Shown piece by piece: positions 34,715-42,797 of a stretch of DNA of 64,000 nt (position 1 is its first letter; the number at the start of each line of letters is the position of its first letter). The notes beneath the pieces are model-generated. The model was not told the origin of the DNA. It did not search any database and saw only the letters and a program-made list of their open reading frames with translations. The stretch is from Dyadobacter endophyticus (GTDB lineage Bacteria; Bacteroidota; Bacteroidia; Cytophagales; Spirosomataceae). The stretch lies in assembly GCF_014641595.1 (NCBI RefSeq), contig NZ_BMIA01000002.1, forward strand, positions 1,054,001-1,118,000, read 5' to 3'. Made by a program: the position numbers and the translations under genes.

Positions 34715-34960
34715 TTTTTTGTATTATCAGGAGAAAAAACGGTTACTTACGATTTACAGGATTTCACCCCAAGAAACTTATACTTCACCCCTTTGATTTG
34801 TAGAGGAGTTACATGCGAAGTAATTTTATAGCACGTAAACACCCTCTTCTATTATTTCATATATACTTTACCCCGACAGAAGGCCTGGGCTTCAATAAAT
34901 TTTAAGATTTTTATGAGGTCCAGGCATCTGTTTCACTACAAAAAACGTAATTAGGTCGAT

Positions 34961-34989
34961 TGAGCATTTTTGGCATGATACTGAGCATT
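34961..34989 (+). promoter_or_regulatory. Direct repeat pair downstream of the LytTR regulator
   Basis: TGAGCATT occurs at 34961-34968 and 34982-34989, 21 bp apart, the geometry of a LytTR-type site. It lies in the 430-base gap 34715-35144, which holds no open reading frame of note but ends in a strong hairpin (35086-35115). A small RNA between the repeats and the hairpin is possible. Confidence 0.3.
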
Positions 34990-35085
34990 ATGCACACATT
35001 TGTTTCTCAAACGCACACGGCACATACATATATAACCTAAACTAAATCGCTATCAGTTTTAATTAAATATCGTTGAGAATAATTA

Positions 35086-35120
35086 AACATCCCTGGGAAG
35101 TATCCCTGGGATGTTTTGTT
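35086..35120. terminator. Terminator hairpin between the LytTR regulator and the DUF1343 gene
   Basis: AACATCCC ... GGGATGTT, with an inner repeat of TGGGA/TCCCT, is followed on the plus strand by TTGTTT and on the minus strand by TAATTATT. It is 25-30 bases after the stop of the minus-strand DUF1343 gene, so probably serves it, and may act on both strands. Confidence 0.75.
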
Positions 35121-35144
35121 TAAAATCTCCTGTATTTGAGCATT

Positions 35145-36407
35145 TTAAGGATAAATCATATACTTCTTTCGCATCTCCCTGAACTGGCCAAGTCCTGGCT
35201 CCCAGCTTTTCCGTATATCGTTTTCCGGTGTTCCGGCGATAATCTGCTTTTTGAGGTTTTCCGTTCCTGACAGCTTGTCAAAATTGCCCATTTGCTTGCT
35301 TTGACTCATGTCGAAGAACTTCTCCTTGTCGGGATACGCCTTGTAGAGGTCTATCAGCCATTTCAGATTGAGCTTGCCACTTTTCCGGATTTCTTTCAGG
35401 TCATATTTCCGTAAATCGAGTCCGTAGCATTCCTGGTCCTGATGCAATGGCGTTTCGCTCATGCCTTTGATGCTGTGTGGTGTAAAGGAAAAGTCGTACT
35501 TACCTTTCAGCAACGGAGCTCCCAACACCGTGAAGGGCATGTAAGTACCACGCCCCTGGCTCAGAATGGTGCCTTCAAACAAGCAAATATGCGGGTACAG
35601 CATCACCGATTGCTGCGTATTGAGGTTCGGCGACGGCATCACGGGTAAAACGTAAGGCGTGTCATGCGTATAATCGGCCACTTTGATGATCTTCAACCTG
35701 CATTGCATTTTGTTGGGCAACCAACCCTCTCCGTTGATCATCTGCGCAAACTCGGCTATCGTGAGGCCATGCGAGATCGGTATTTTGTACATCCCGATTC
35801 CCGAACGCAGGTGATCTTCGAGGATCGGCCCGTCGACCAGGAAGCCGTTCGGGTTCGGGCGGTCAAGAATGAGCATTTCCTTGTTACTCTCCGCACATGC
35901 CTCCATTACGTGCCCGAGCGTGTTGATATACGTGTAAAAGCGCGCGCCCACGTCCTGAATGTCGAAGATCATAAGGTCAATGGCCGCCATTTGTTCTTTC
36001 GTGGGCTTTTTGAGCTTTCCATAAAGTGAAATGGCAGGGATACCGGTTTTCGGATCAACACTATCGTTCACCTTGTCGCCATTGCTGGCCGTGCCGCGGA
36101 AGCCGTGTTCCGGGCCGAAAATGGTAACGATATTCACCCCTAATGCAACCAGGCTGTCCACGATCGGTTTTGTACCAATGATAGAAGTCTGGTTGACTAC
36201 TATACCGACCTTTTTACCTTTCAAATAATCGAGATATTGCGATACCTGGTCTGCACCGGTGGTCGGGCTTTTCGCTTTGAACAGATCTTCGGGCGCCGCG
36301 GAAAGCGAATCCGCCATCTCGGCGCTCTTTTGAGATGTCGAATTGACGCAGTTGCTATTGACAGCTAATGCTGCGCTTAGGCCTACGGCCAATGCCAGTG
36401 TTTTCAT
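35145..36407 (-). CDS. DUF1343 protein, NamZ-like exo-beta-N-acetylmuramidase (GH171)
   Basis: 420 residues with an N-terminal signal peptide (MKTLALAVGLSAALAV). The core shows the DUF1343 blocks KVGIVVNQTSI, FGPEHGFRGTASNGDKV, DIQDVGARFYTYI, ILDRPNPNGFLVDGP, ISHGLTIAEFAQMINGE, PSPNLNTQQSVMLYP and CLFEGTILSQGRGT. The NamZ founding member in Bacillus releases terminal MurNAc from peptidoglycan fragments. A muropeptide salvage role in the periplasm is therefore likely. No other MurNAc genes are adjacent. The upstream gene is a radical SAM protein with a 37-base gap on the same strand. Confidence 0.9.
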   Translation of the reverse strand: MKTLALAVGLSAALAVNSNCVNSTSQKSAEMADSLSAAPEDLFKAKSPTTGADQVSQYLDYLKGKKVGIVVNQTSIIGTKPIVDSLVALGVNIVTIFGPEHGFRGTASNGDKVNDSVDPKTGIPAISLYGKLKKPTKEQMAAIDLMIFDIQDVGARFYTYINTLGHVMEACAESNKEMLILDRPNPNGFLVDGPILEDHLRSGIGMYKIPISHGLTIAEFAQMINGEGWLPNKMQCRLKIIKVADYTHDTPYVLPVMPSPNLNTQQSVMLYPHICLFEGTILSQGRGTYMPFTVLGAPLLKGKYDFSFTPHSIKGMSETPLHQDQECYGLDLRKYDLKEIRKSGKLNLKWLIDLYKAYPDKEKFFDMSQSKQMGNFDKLSGTENLKKQIIAGTPENDIRKSWEPGLGQFREMRKKYMIYP

Positions 36408-36444
36408 GTGGTTGGGATTAGGACGACTAAAATAGGTTTTTTAG

Positions 36445-37497
36445 CTAAAACAACCGCATCTGCCCCGCCCGCATAAACTGGGAAGTATCCAAAGGCGGCA
36501 GTTCCCGTCCGGCCAGGTATTTCCTGCACGAATGGTCGTGCAACTGCCGGATGTGCTCCGCGAAGTTGCCTTCTCCTACCATCCTGATCCCAAACCGCGA
36601 ATCGTTCACCACACCTCCATGGCATTCTTTGATCTGACTTAAAACCTTCGCCGCCCGGTCGGGAAAATGGTGGTGGATCCATTCGTCAAACAATGTCGAA
36701 ATAGCGCCATTCAGCCGTACCACCGTGTAATGCGACCATAATGCCCCGTTTTCGGCAATCGCTTGTATCAGCGAAGGTATTTCCTGGTCGTTCAGCCCCG
36801 GGATGATCGGCGCCGTCATAACGCCCGTCGGAATACCCGCTTCGCTCAATGTTTTCAGCACCTGCAAACGCCTTTTACCGGTAACCGTCCGTGGCTCCAA
36901 TGCGCTGCGCAATTCTTCATTCAGCGAAGTGATCGAAAGCGCCGCGTGCACGAGGTTGAGTTTCGCCATTTTTTCAAGAACGTCCAGATCGCGAAGTATC
37001 AATGCATTTTTGGTCAAAATGCTCACCGGGTTACGGTATCGCAGACATATTTCCAGCAGCTGCCGCGTCAATCGGTATTTCTTTTCTCCCGGCTGATAAC
37101 AATCTGTGTTACCGGAAATGTGAATCTGGTGCGGTACCCATTTCTTTGAATTAAACAGCTTTTCCAGTAATTGCGGTGCATTCTTTTTCACGACAATCTT
37201 AGTCTCGAAATCCAGCCCGGCCGAAAAGCCCCAATACTCGTGTGAGTTTCTTGCGTAGCAATAGATGCAACCATGCTCACAGCCCCGGTAAGGGTTAATG
37301 GAGTGAAAATTAGGTAAATCAGGACTGTCCGAAACGCTCATGAGCGTCTTGGATTCCTCTTCGATGAATTGTGTTTTGGGATTTACCTCGGGATCTTCCC
37401 ACTGCTGCCAGTCTTCGGAGGTGTACTCGATCTCGTGTTTGAAGAATTTGTTGGGCGTGTTGATAGCAGCCCCGCGCCCGCGTGCCCGGTTGTCCAT
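36445..37497 (-). CDS. PA0069-family radical SAM protein
   Basis: 350 residues. The iron-sulfur cluster motif is CEHGCIYC (Cys73, Cys77, Cys80), followed by YARNSHEYWGFSAGLDFE, the PA0069 family signature; the N-terminus has GRGAAINTPNKF. The family is related to spore photoproduct lyase-like radical SAM enzymes, but its reaction is not established. It should bind a [4Fe-4S] cluster and S-adenosylmethionine. It is separated from the upstream M42 peptidase by a REP-like element. Confidence 0.93.
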   Translation of the reverse strand: MDNRARGRGAAINTPNKFFKHEIEYTSEDWQQWEDPEVNPKTQFIEEESKTLMSVSDSPDLPNFHSINPYRGCEHGCIYCYARNSHEYWGFSAGLDFETKIVVKKNAPQLLEKLFNSKKWVPHQIHISGNTDCYQPGEKKYRLTRQLLEICLRYRNPVSILTKNALILRDLDVLEKMAKLNLVHAALSITSLNEELRSALEPRTVTGKRRLQVLKTLSEAGIPTGVMTAPIIPGLNDQEIPSLIQAIAENGALWSHYTVVRLNGAISTLFDEWIHHHFPDRAAKVLSQIKECHGGVVNDSRFGIRMVGEGNFAEHIRQLHDHSCRKYLAGRELPPLDTSQFMRAGQMRLF

Positions 37498-37554
37498 TGT
37501 TTTCCAGTAAGTTGATGAAGTTATGAAGTATGCTAACGAAGGTGTGTGTTGCTT

Positions 37555-37628
37555 TGTCAGGCTGAGCGCAGTCGAAGCCCATGCGATGACGTCGTCGCAA
37601 AGACCCTTCGAATACGCTCAGGGTGACA
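37555..37628. repeat. REP-like inverted repeat
   Basis: TGTCAGGCTGAGCGCAGTCG AAG (37555-37577) and its inverse CTTCGAATACGCTCAGGGTG ACA (37606-37628) form a long imperfect hairpin. Between them lies a second near-palindrome, GCGATGACGTCGTCGC (37583-37598). The CTGAGCG..GTCGAAG core is a widespread bacterial REP-type motif. It sits between the M42 peptidase and radical SAM genes, both on the minus strand. Confidence 0.8.
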
Positions 37629-37636
37629 TTAACGCA

Positions 37637-38707
37637 TTACTTAATGTACCTGAAATCCTCGTCCCCTTTCAGCGACAGCAGCACGTCGTACATCAGTTGT
37701 ATTACATTCTGCACGTCCTCCTTGGAAACCATTTCCACGGTGGTATGCATGTATTTCAATGGTAATGAGATCAACGCGGAAGCAATACCTTCTGTGGAGT
37801 AGGCAAATGAATCCGTATCCGTACCGGTCGACCGGCTAACCGCCTGGCGCTGGAAAGGAATGTTTTTCTCCTCAGCTACACGGATCAGCAGGTCGCGTAC
37901 ATTGTTCTGTACCGCCGGACCATAACATATCACCGGCCCGCTGCCGCATTTCAGGTCGCCCTGCTCCTTTTTGTTGTACATCGGCGACTGCGTGTCGTGC
38001 GTTACGTCCGTACAAATCGCAAGGTCAGGCTTCAAGCGGCGCGAAATCATTTCGGCACCGCGAAGGCCGATTTCCTCCTGCACCGCATTCACCACATATA
38101 ATGTAAAAGGCAGCTTCACATTGTTCTCGTGCAGCTTACGCGCTACCTCCGCGATCATGTATCCGCCCATGCGGTTGTCGAGCGCGCGGCCGAGGTAATA
38201 TTTACCGTTCAGTTCATCGAGGCCATCCGCGAATGTCACGACGGTACCTACGTGAATGCCCATTTCAATCACTTCCTCCTTTTTGGCAGCGCCTACATCG
38301 ATGAAAAGCTCATGTACTTTGGGCACCTGGTCTTTGGCGGTATCGCGTACGTGGATCGCGGGCCAGCCAAAAACGCCTTTCACGACGCCTTTGGCCGTAT
38401 GCAGGTTCACACGCATCGAAGGCGCGATAGCTGCATCCGAACCGCCGTTGCGGCGAACGTGGATGTAGCCGTCTTCGGAAATGTAGTTCACAAACCACGA
38501 AATCTCGTCGGAATGCGCTTCTATCACCACTTTGTAATCCTGGCCGGGACCGATAACCCCCACTGCCGTTCCATACACATCGATAATCTGTTCTTCAATA
38601 TATGGCTTGATATAGTCGAGCCATATCTGCTGCCCCGTCGATTCGAAGCCGGTTGGCGAAGCATTATTCAGGTACTTATAAAGAAACTCTGTGCTCTGAT
38701 CTGACAT
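37637..38707 (-). CDS. M42-family metallo-aminopeptidase
   Basis: 356 residues. Di-zinc ligands and catalytic residues are in place: His65/Asp67 in EAHSDEIS, Asp in GRALDNRMGG near 180, the Glu pair in VQEEIGLRG near 212, Asp in CTDVTHDT near 235 and His in KYMHTTVEMV near 322. The family comprises tetrahedral dodecameric aminopeptidases that trim peptides in the cytoplasm. No signal peptide is present. The gene appears to be its own unit. Confidence 0.94.
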   Translation of the reverse strand: MSDQSTEFLYKYLNNASPTGFESTGQQIWLDYIKPYIEEQIIDVYGTAVGVIGPGQDYKVVIEAHSDEISWFVNYISEDGYIHVRRNGGSDAAIAPSMRVNLHTAKGVVKGVFGWPAIHVRDTAKDQVPKVHELFIDVGAAKKEEVIEMGIHVGTVVTFADGLDELNGKYYLGRALDNRMGGYMIAEVARKLHENNVKLPFTLYVVNAVQEEIGLRGAEMISRRLKPDLAICTDVTHDTQSPMYNKKEQGDLKCGSGPVICYGPAVQNNVRDLLIRVAEEKNIPFQRQAVSRSTGTDTDSFAYSTEGIASALISLPLKYMHTTVEMVSKEDVQNVIQLMYDVLLSLKGDEDFRYIK

Positions 38708-38741
38708 ATTTTTAAATTAAATAACGACTGAAACTCCGTTC

Positions 38742-39065
38742 TTAAAGGTACTTCCACCAGGCCCAGAACCGTCGCCTCCGCAGATACCCGAGGTCGCGCT
38801 CGTGGGCGTAGGCCTCCTTTTCAAACGAAATATGAAGATAGGCTAAATAATGATTTCTGAATTGTACGAATCGGATTAAATATTCGACCAAATACCAGAT
38901 ATAAAAGATAACCAGCCCGAGTTCAAGCTGTTGCTTCAAATGAATGCGCTCATGATTGAGTAAATAACGCGAAGGCCCTTTTCGCTTCAATAAAATGAAC
39001 GGAAACAACGCCATCCCGTCGACGCGGAGGGAGGGAACGGTAAGGAGGAAACCTTTGATGCGCAT
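38742..39065 (-). CDS. Small membrane protein with an HExxH zinc-protease-like motif
   Basis: 107 residues from the ATG at 39065 (MRIKGFLLT). HERIHLKQQLELG near residue 40 is a full HExxH motif. A hydrophobic stretch follows directly (VIFYIWYLVEYLIRFV, about 53-68), then an acidic FEKEAYAHERDLGYLR near residue 87 that could supply the third zinc ligand. This is a very short protein for a peptidase; I do not recognise a named family with certainty. It could be a mini M48/M56-like membrane protease or a degenerate, non-catalytic relative. The greA terminator lies just upstream, so it needs its own promoter or read-through. Confidence 0.75.
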   Translation of the reverse strand: MRIKGFLLTVPSLRVDGMALFPFILLKRKGPSRYLLNHERIHLKQQLELGLVIFYIWYLVEYLIRFVQFRNHYLAYLHISFEKEAYAHERDLGYLRRRRFWAWWKYL

Positions 39066-39101
39066 AGTGGTGTGGGGCTGGGGTTCATCACAAATCTCCA
39101 C

Positions 39102-39143
39102 AAAAAAGTTGGGTTGCGAAATGATGTCATTCCGCAACCCAAC
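39102..39143 (-). terminator. Strong rho-independent terminator of greA
   Basis: On the minus strand GTTGGGTTGCG pairs with CGCAACCCAAC (11 bp); the loop contains a further AATGA/TCATT pairing, and TTTTTTG follows. It starts 20 bases after the greA stop. Confidence 0.9.
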
Positions 39144-39162
39144 CCATCAAATCTATAACTTA

Positions 39163-39648
39163 TTATTCGCCTGTGAAACGGCTGATGTCGAGCACTTCAA
39201 ACTCCATCATACCGGCAGGAACCTTGATTTCCGTTGTTTCTCCTACTTTTTTACCCAGCAACCCCTTGCCGATCGGCGAACCTACCGAGATTTTGCCTGT
39301 TTTCAGGTCCGCCTCTTCTTCCGATACCAATGTGTAGGTCACTTCCATTCCATTCTTACGGTTTTTGATCTTCACCTTCGAAAGAACTGAAACCTGAGAA
39401 GTGTCCATCGACGACTCGTCGATAACGCGTGCGTTGGACATAATTTCTTCCAGTTTGGCGATTTTCATTTCGTGCATACCCTGCGCGTCTTTCGCCGCAT
39501 CGTACTCCGCATTTTCACTCAAATCACCTTTATCCCGCGCTTCTGCAATTTGTCGTGCAATCTCCGTGCGGCCTTTGGTTTTCATCTCATTCAGCTCGTT
39601 CCTCAGCTTGTTTAGTCCTTCTTCCGTATAGTATGAAATTTTAGCCAT
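39163..39648 (-). CDS. greA: Transcript cleavage factor GreA
   Basis: 161 residues from the ATG at 39648 (MAKISYYTEEGL); longer in-frame starts only translate the leader. GreA enters the RNA polymerase secondary channel and stimulates cleavage of backtracked RNA. The N-terminal coiled coil has the tip acidic motif in EARDKGDLSENAEYDAAKDA (Asp and Glu that hold the catalytic metal). The C-terminal FKBP-like domain has SPIGKGLLGKKVGE and ends FEVLDISRF. It is divergent from fmt. The leader carries a terminator-like hairpin, so expression may be set by attenuation. Confidence 0.96.
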   Translation of the reverse strand: MAKISYYTEEGLNKLRNELNEMKTKGRTEIARQIAEARDKGDLSENAEYDAAKDAQGMHEMKIAKLEEIMSNARVIDESSMDTSQVSVLSKVKIKNRKNGMEVTYTLVSEEEADLKTGKISVGSPIGKGLLGKKVGETTEIKVPAGMMEFEVLDISRFTGE

Positions 39649-39694
39649 GACCTTTAATTTGTTTATAAGTCTTTTGATTTTTGAAATTTTACAT

Positions 39695-39762
39695 AAAAAA
39701 AAAGAACGGCTCGAAGACCGCTCTACAGAGTAATGGAAACTCTCGTAGAAGGCTAGAAGACC
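39695..39762 (-). promoter_or_regulatory. Attenuator-like hairpins in the greA leader
   Basis: Reading toward greA, two hairpins share the loop-and-closing motif GGTCTTCNAGCC (plus-strand 39751-39762 and 39708-39719). The second has stem AGAGCGG/CCGTTCT (7 bp with one G-U) and is followed by nine T, ending 46 bases before the greA ATG. Its 5' arm overlaps a competing stem, CTCTGTAGAG (39721-39730). A terminator plus a possible alternative fold upstream of a start codon is the layout of an attenuator. Confidence 0.6.
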
Positions 39763-39877
39763 TTTTCTTTTCGGTTGATATATGATTTTGTGTTCACCAT
39801 AATTTTCTGTTAAGAACGACAAAATTAACAATATTTGTGAATGGTAGCACCATTTTTATCCAAAAGCGCCATCTGAT

Positions 39878-40798
39878 ATGTCAAATCCGTTGAGAATTAT
39901 TTTCATGGGAACGCCCGAATTTGCGGTCCCGAGTTTACAAAGTCTGGTCGAAAGCAATTCTAATGTTGTGGCCGTCGTAACTGTTCCCGACAAGCCTGCG
40001 GGCCGGGGGCAGAAGCAAACGGCATCACCTGTCAAAATATACGCAGAGTCGCAGGGTATACCCGTTTTACAGCCTGAAAAGCTGAAAAACCCGGCCTTTC
40101 TGGAAGAACTGAAATCCTACAACGCCGACCTGCAGGTGGTAGTGGCATTCCGGATGCTCCCCGAGGTAGTCTGGAGTATGCCGTCGAAAGGCACATTCAA
40201 CCTCCACAGCTCCCTACTGCCCCAGTATCGCGGGGCGGCGCCCATCAACTGGGCCGTCATCAATGGCGAAACAGAAACCGGCGTGACGACCTTTTTCATC
40301 GAAAAGGACATCGACACCGGCAAGATTATCTTCCAGGACAAAGAGCCCATTTTCCCGGAAGACAATGCGGGCACATTATACGAGCGCCTCATGCGCAAAG
40401 GTGCGGACCTGGTTGTGAGAACCGTGCGCGCCATTCAGGAAGGCAGCTACCCGCAGGAGCCGCAATCCGAGCCCGAAGACATTAAAACCGCCCCAAAGAT
40501 CTTTCGCGAGACCTGTGAGATCGACTGGAACAGGTCGGCAACCGAAATTCATAACTTCGTACGGGGCCTTTCGCCCTATCCGGCCGCCTGGACGACTTTG
40601 AACGGCCTTTCCTGTAAGGTTTTTAAAACAAAACCTATTGATTCAGAAGGCAATTCTGAACCGGGCGAATACCACAGCGACGGCAAATCCTACCTGCATT
40701 TCCGTACCGGCGATGGCTGGTTAGCCATCGAAGAATTACAAATTGAGGGAAAGAAGCGGATGGCGGTGGGGGATTTTTTGAGGGGATATAAATTGTAA
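39878..40798 (+). CDS. fmt: Methionyl-tRNA formyltransferase
   Basis: 306 residues. It formylates Met on initiator tRNA using 10-formyl-tetrahydrofolate. The N-terminal domain has MGTPEFAVPSLQSL and GRGQKQTASPVK; the active site is NLHSSLLPQYRGAAPINWA with the family Asn/His, followed by GVTTFFIEKDIDTGKI. The C-terminal tRNA-binding OB-like domain starts near residue 205. folA follows after only 9 bases, a sensible folate-linked operon, and the promoter region is shared with the divergent greA. Confidence 0.96.
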   Translation: MSNPLRIIFMGTPEFAVPSLQSLVESNSNVVAVVTVPDKPAGRGQKQTASPVKIYAESQGIPVLQPEKLKNPAFLEELKSYNADLQVVVAFRMLPEVVWSMPSKGTFNLHSSLLPQYRGAAPINWAVINGETETGVTTFFIEKDIDTGKIIFQDKEPIFPEDNAGTLYERLMRKGADLVVRTVRAIQEGSYPQEPQSEPEDIKTAPKIFRETCEIDWNRSATEIHNFVRGLSPYPAAWTTLNGLSCKVFKTKPIDSEGNSEPGEYHSDGKSYLHFRTGDGWLAIEELQIEGKKRMAVGDFLRGYKL

Positions 40799-40807
40799 AT
40801 CAAACAA

Positions 40808-41308
40808 ATGCACATTTCAATCATCGTAGCGGCAGCCGAAAACGGCGCTATCGGTAAGGATAATCAGCTACTCTGGCGACTGCCGGACGATCTTAAACGC
40901 TTTAAACAACTTACGCTAGGGCACCCGATGATCATGGGTCGAAAGACGTTCGAGTCGATCGGAAAACCGCTGCCGGGGCGGACATCCATTGTCGTCACGA
41001 GGAGCCCCGATTTTGCGTTTGAGGGCGTAATAGTCGCCCATTCATTGCAGGAAGCTTTGAAAAAGGCCGGAGAAATTGACGGAGAGGAAGTTTGCATTGT
41101 AGGCGGGGGCGAGATTTACAAACAGTCACAAACGGTTGCCACCCACATTTACCTCACCAAAGTTCATACCGAAATCGAGGGCGATACCTTTTTCGAAATC
41201 CTGGAACCCAATGCCTGGATTGAGGCGGGAAGAATCCTTCATGAGCCCGACGACCGTCATATTTTTCGATTTGAGTTTATAAATTATATTAAAAAAGCTG
41301 ATAAATAA
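40808..41308 (+). CDS. folA: Dihydrofolate reductase
   Basis: 166 residues. It reduces dihydrofolate to tetrahydrofolate with NADPH. Motifs: IVAAAENGAIGKDNQLLWRLPDDL (Trp and Asp of the active site, residues 21-27), HPMIMGRKTFESIGKPLPGR (NADPH site), IVVTRS and VCIVGGGEIYKQ. It is co-transcribed with fmt at 9-base spacing, linking supply of the formyl-folate substrate to its use. Confidence 0.96.
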   Translation: MHISIIVAAAENGAIGKDNQLLWRLPDDLKRFKQLTLGHPMIMGRKTFESIGKPLPGRTSIVVTRSPDFAFEGVIVAHSLQEALKKAGEIDGEEVCIVGGGEIYKQSQTVATHIYLTKVHTEIEGDTFFEILEPNAWIEAGRILHEPDDRHIFRFEFINYIKKADK

Positions 41309-41361
41309 GTACTTTTGCCCCCTCATAACCCGAAGTGACTCAATGAAAGTACCAGAGTAGA

Positions 41362-42453
41362 ATGCAAGTAGAAGTTGACACCCTTACCATTGTATTAAGC
41401 ACATTACCATTCGATAACCGTCCGGTTTTTGTCACTGGCAATTTTTGCAAGTGGCTCCCCGACCTGGAAGAATACCGCATGACGATGGTGAGCCCGGGCA
41501 ATTACCGGTATCAATTCCCCGAAGACTCGGAATTACCCGATCCTATTGAATATAAATATACCCGTGGCGGCTGGAACCAGGTAGAGCTCGACCGCGCAGG
41601 AAAGCCTTACGGCAACCGCATTATCAAAGCCGGCGAAACGCTGGTAAAGGACAATGTAATCCGCTGGCAAACCGACATTTCGGCCAAAACCGACCTTTCC
41701 CCCATCGTTGAAACGGTTTCGGAAGCATTTGAAATCACGCAGTTCAGCCGTACCCGCCGCGTGCGCGTGCTGCTTCCACACGACTACTACGAAAATCCCG
41801 ACCAGCACTACCCGGTACTTTACATGACCGACGGCCAGAACCTGCTTGGAGAAGGTTCGGAATATGGTAACTGGGAAATAGACAAAAGTCTCGCCACGCT
41901 GGCGAAGGAGCACAAGGCCGGCGTGATTGTAGTCGCGGTCGACCATGGCGAAGAGGACCGGGTGCAGGAGCTTTCTCCATACGACAACCCGAAGCTGGGC
42001 AAAGGGCACGGAGCCAAATTTCTCCAATTTATTTCAGGACCGCTCAAAACACATATTGATGCCAGGTACCGTACGAAAACCGACCGGCTCAACACGGGCA
42101 TCGGAGGAAGTTCTGTCGGTGGCCTGCTAAGCATTTATGCAGCCCTGATGTTCCCGCAGACATTCGGAAAGTTCATGGTATTTTCACCGGCGCTGTGGAT
42201 TTCGGAGAAAGTCCATTTCGATGCCGTCCATTTTTTCGAGCCGTTCGAAACCCGCATTTACCTCTACGCCGGCGGCAAAGAAGGCAGCCACATGATTCCG
42301 AACGTGACAAAGCTCCAAGAAACGCTGGAAACACAAAGCTTCGGTTACAGCCGCGTAAAAATCAAATCATCGATAGACACCAAAGGCGAACACGCAGAAA
42401 AACAATGGAACAAAGAGTTTCCGAAAGCTTTTGAGTGGTTGTTTTTTGAGTGA
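41362..42453 (+). CDS. Esterase D-type alpha/beta hydrolase with N-terminal carbohydrate-binding-like domain
   Basis: 363 residues. An N-terminal beta-sandwich (about 5-105: VFVTGNFCKWLPDLEEY, YKYTRGGWNQVELDRAGKP) resembles a starch-binding/CBM48-like fold. It is followed by an esterase domain with VRVLLPHDYYENPDQHYPVLYMTDGQNL, nucleophile Ser in GGSSVGGLLSIYA near 252, and the putative catalytic His in KGEHAEKQWNKEF. No signal peptide, so cytoplasmic. Fes/esterase D-like enzymes act on siderophore or sugar esters; the substrate here is unknown. A polypurine repeat begins at its stop codon. Confidence 0.88.
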   Translation: MQVEVDTLTIVLSTLPFDNRPVFVTGNFCKWLPDLEEYRMTMVSPGNYRYQFPEDSELPDPIEYKYTRGGWNQVELDRAGKPYGNRIIKAGETLVKDNVIRWQTDISAKTDLSPIVETVSEAFEITQFSRTRRVRVLLPHDYYENPDQHYPVLYMTDGQNLLGEGSEYGNWEIDKSLATLAKEHKAGVIVVAVDHGEEDRVQELSPYDNPKLGKGHGAKFLQFISGPLKTHIDARYRTKTDRLNTGIGGSSVGGLLSIYAALMFPQTFGKFMVFSPALWISEKVHFDAVHFFEPFETRIYLYAGGKEGSHMIPNVTKLQETLETQSFGYSRVKIKSSIDTKGEHAEKQWNKEFPKAFEWLFFE

Positions 42454-42531
42454 AGGAAGAAGGGAGGAAGGTGTTTAAAACTTCCATTCCTCCCCTTCCT
42501 CCCCTTCCTCCCCTTCCTCCCTTTCCTCCCT
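42452..42531. repeat. Polypurine/polypyrimidine inverted element, copy D
   Basis: The purine arm (42452-42471, AAGGAAGAAGGGAGGAAGG) starts in the esterase stop codon. The pyrimidine arm (42481-42531) includes three tandem CCTTCCTCC-type units. It lies just upstream of the toxin-antitoxin promoter. Confidence 0.85.
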
Positions 42532-42545
42532 AAAATAAAATTTCG

Positions 42546-42553
42546 TATCTTTG
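42546..42553 (+). promoter_or_regulatory. Bacteroidota-type -7 box before the PIN toxin-antitoxin pair
   Basis: TATCTTTG fits TAnnTTTG and is 16 bases before the ATG at 42570. No convincing -33 element is visible because the preceding DNA is the polypyrimidine arm. Confidence 0.4.
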
Positions 42554-42569
42554 ATTAAGCTCGAAGAAT

Positions 42570-42797
42570 ATGGAAACGATTGTGATTGAAGTGGATGACC
42601 TTGTAGCCGAGGCATGGCGCAATGCGCCGGAAGCGGCCAGGAAGGCTATTCGCAATAAAATCAACATTTCGCTTGCCGAAGAGCTAATTACGAATCCTAC
42701 TCAAGAATATACTTCGTTCCTTCAAACTTTAAGATCTGAAATGTCATCGGCCGGCCTGACCCAGGAGGAGCTGGATAACATTATCAGGGATGAGTAG
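42570..42797 (+). CDS. Probable antitoxin of a PIN toxin-antitoxin pair
   Basis: 75 residues, acidic and helical. The start METIVIEVDDLVAEAWRNAP reads as one beta-strand plus helix, as in small dimeric DNA-binding antitoxins; the C-terminus (SSAGLTQEELDNIIRDE) would be the toxin-wrapping part. I cannot name its family. It overlaps the PIN gene by 8 bases, a coupling typical of these modules, and is preceded by a -7-like promoter box. The pair is bracketed by two polypurine/polypyrimidine elements. Confidence 0.8.
   Translation: METIVIEVDDLVAEAWRNAPEAARKAIRNKINISLAEELITNPTQEYTSFLQTLRSEMSSAGLTQEELDNIIRDE

Noticed and set aside
33538..35144. tRNA, CRISPR or insertion-sequence remnants in the large gaps
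   Set aside because: No cloverleaf-like GGTTC-A-ANTCC box, no regular spacer-repeat pattern and no transposase-like frame are visible here or elsewhere in the window.
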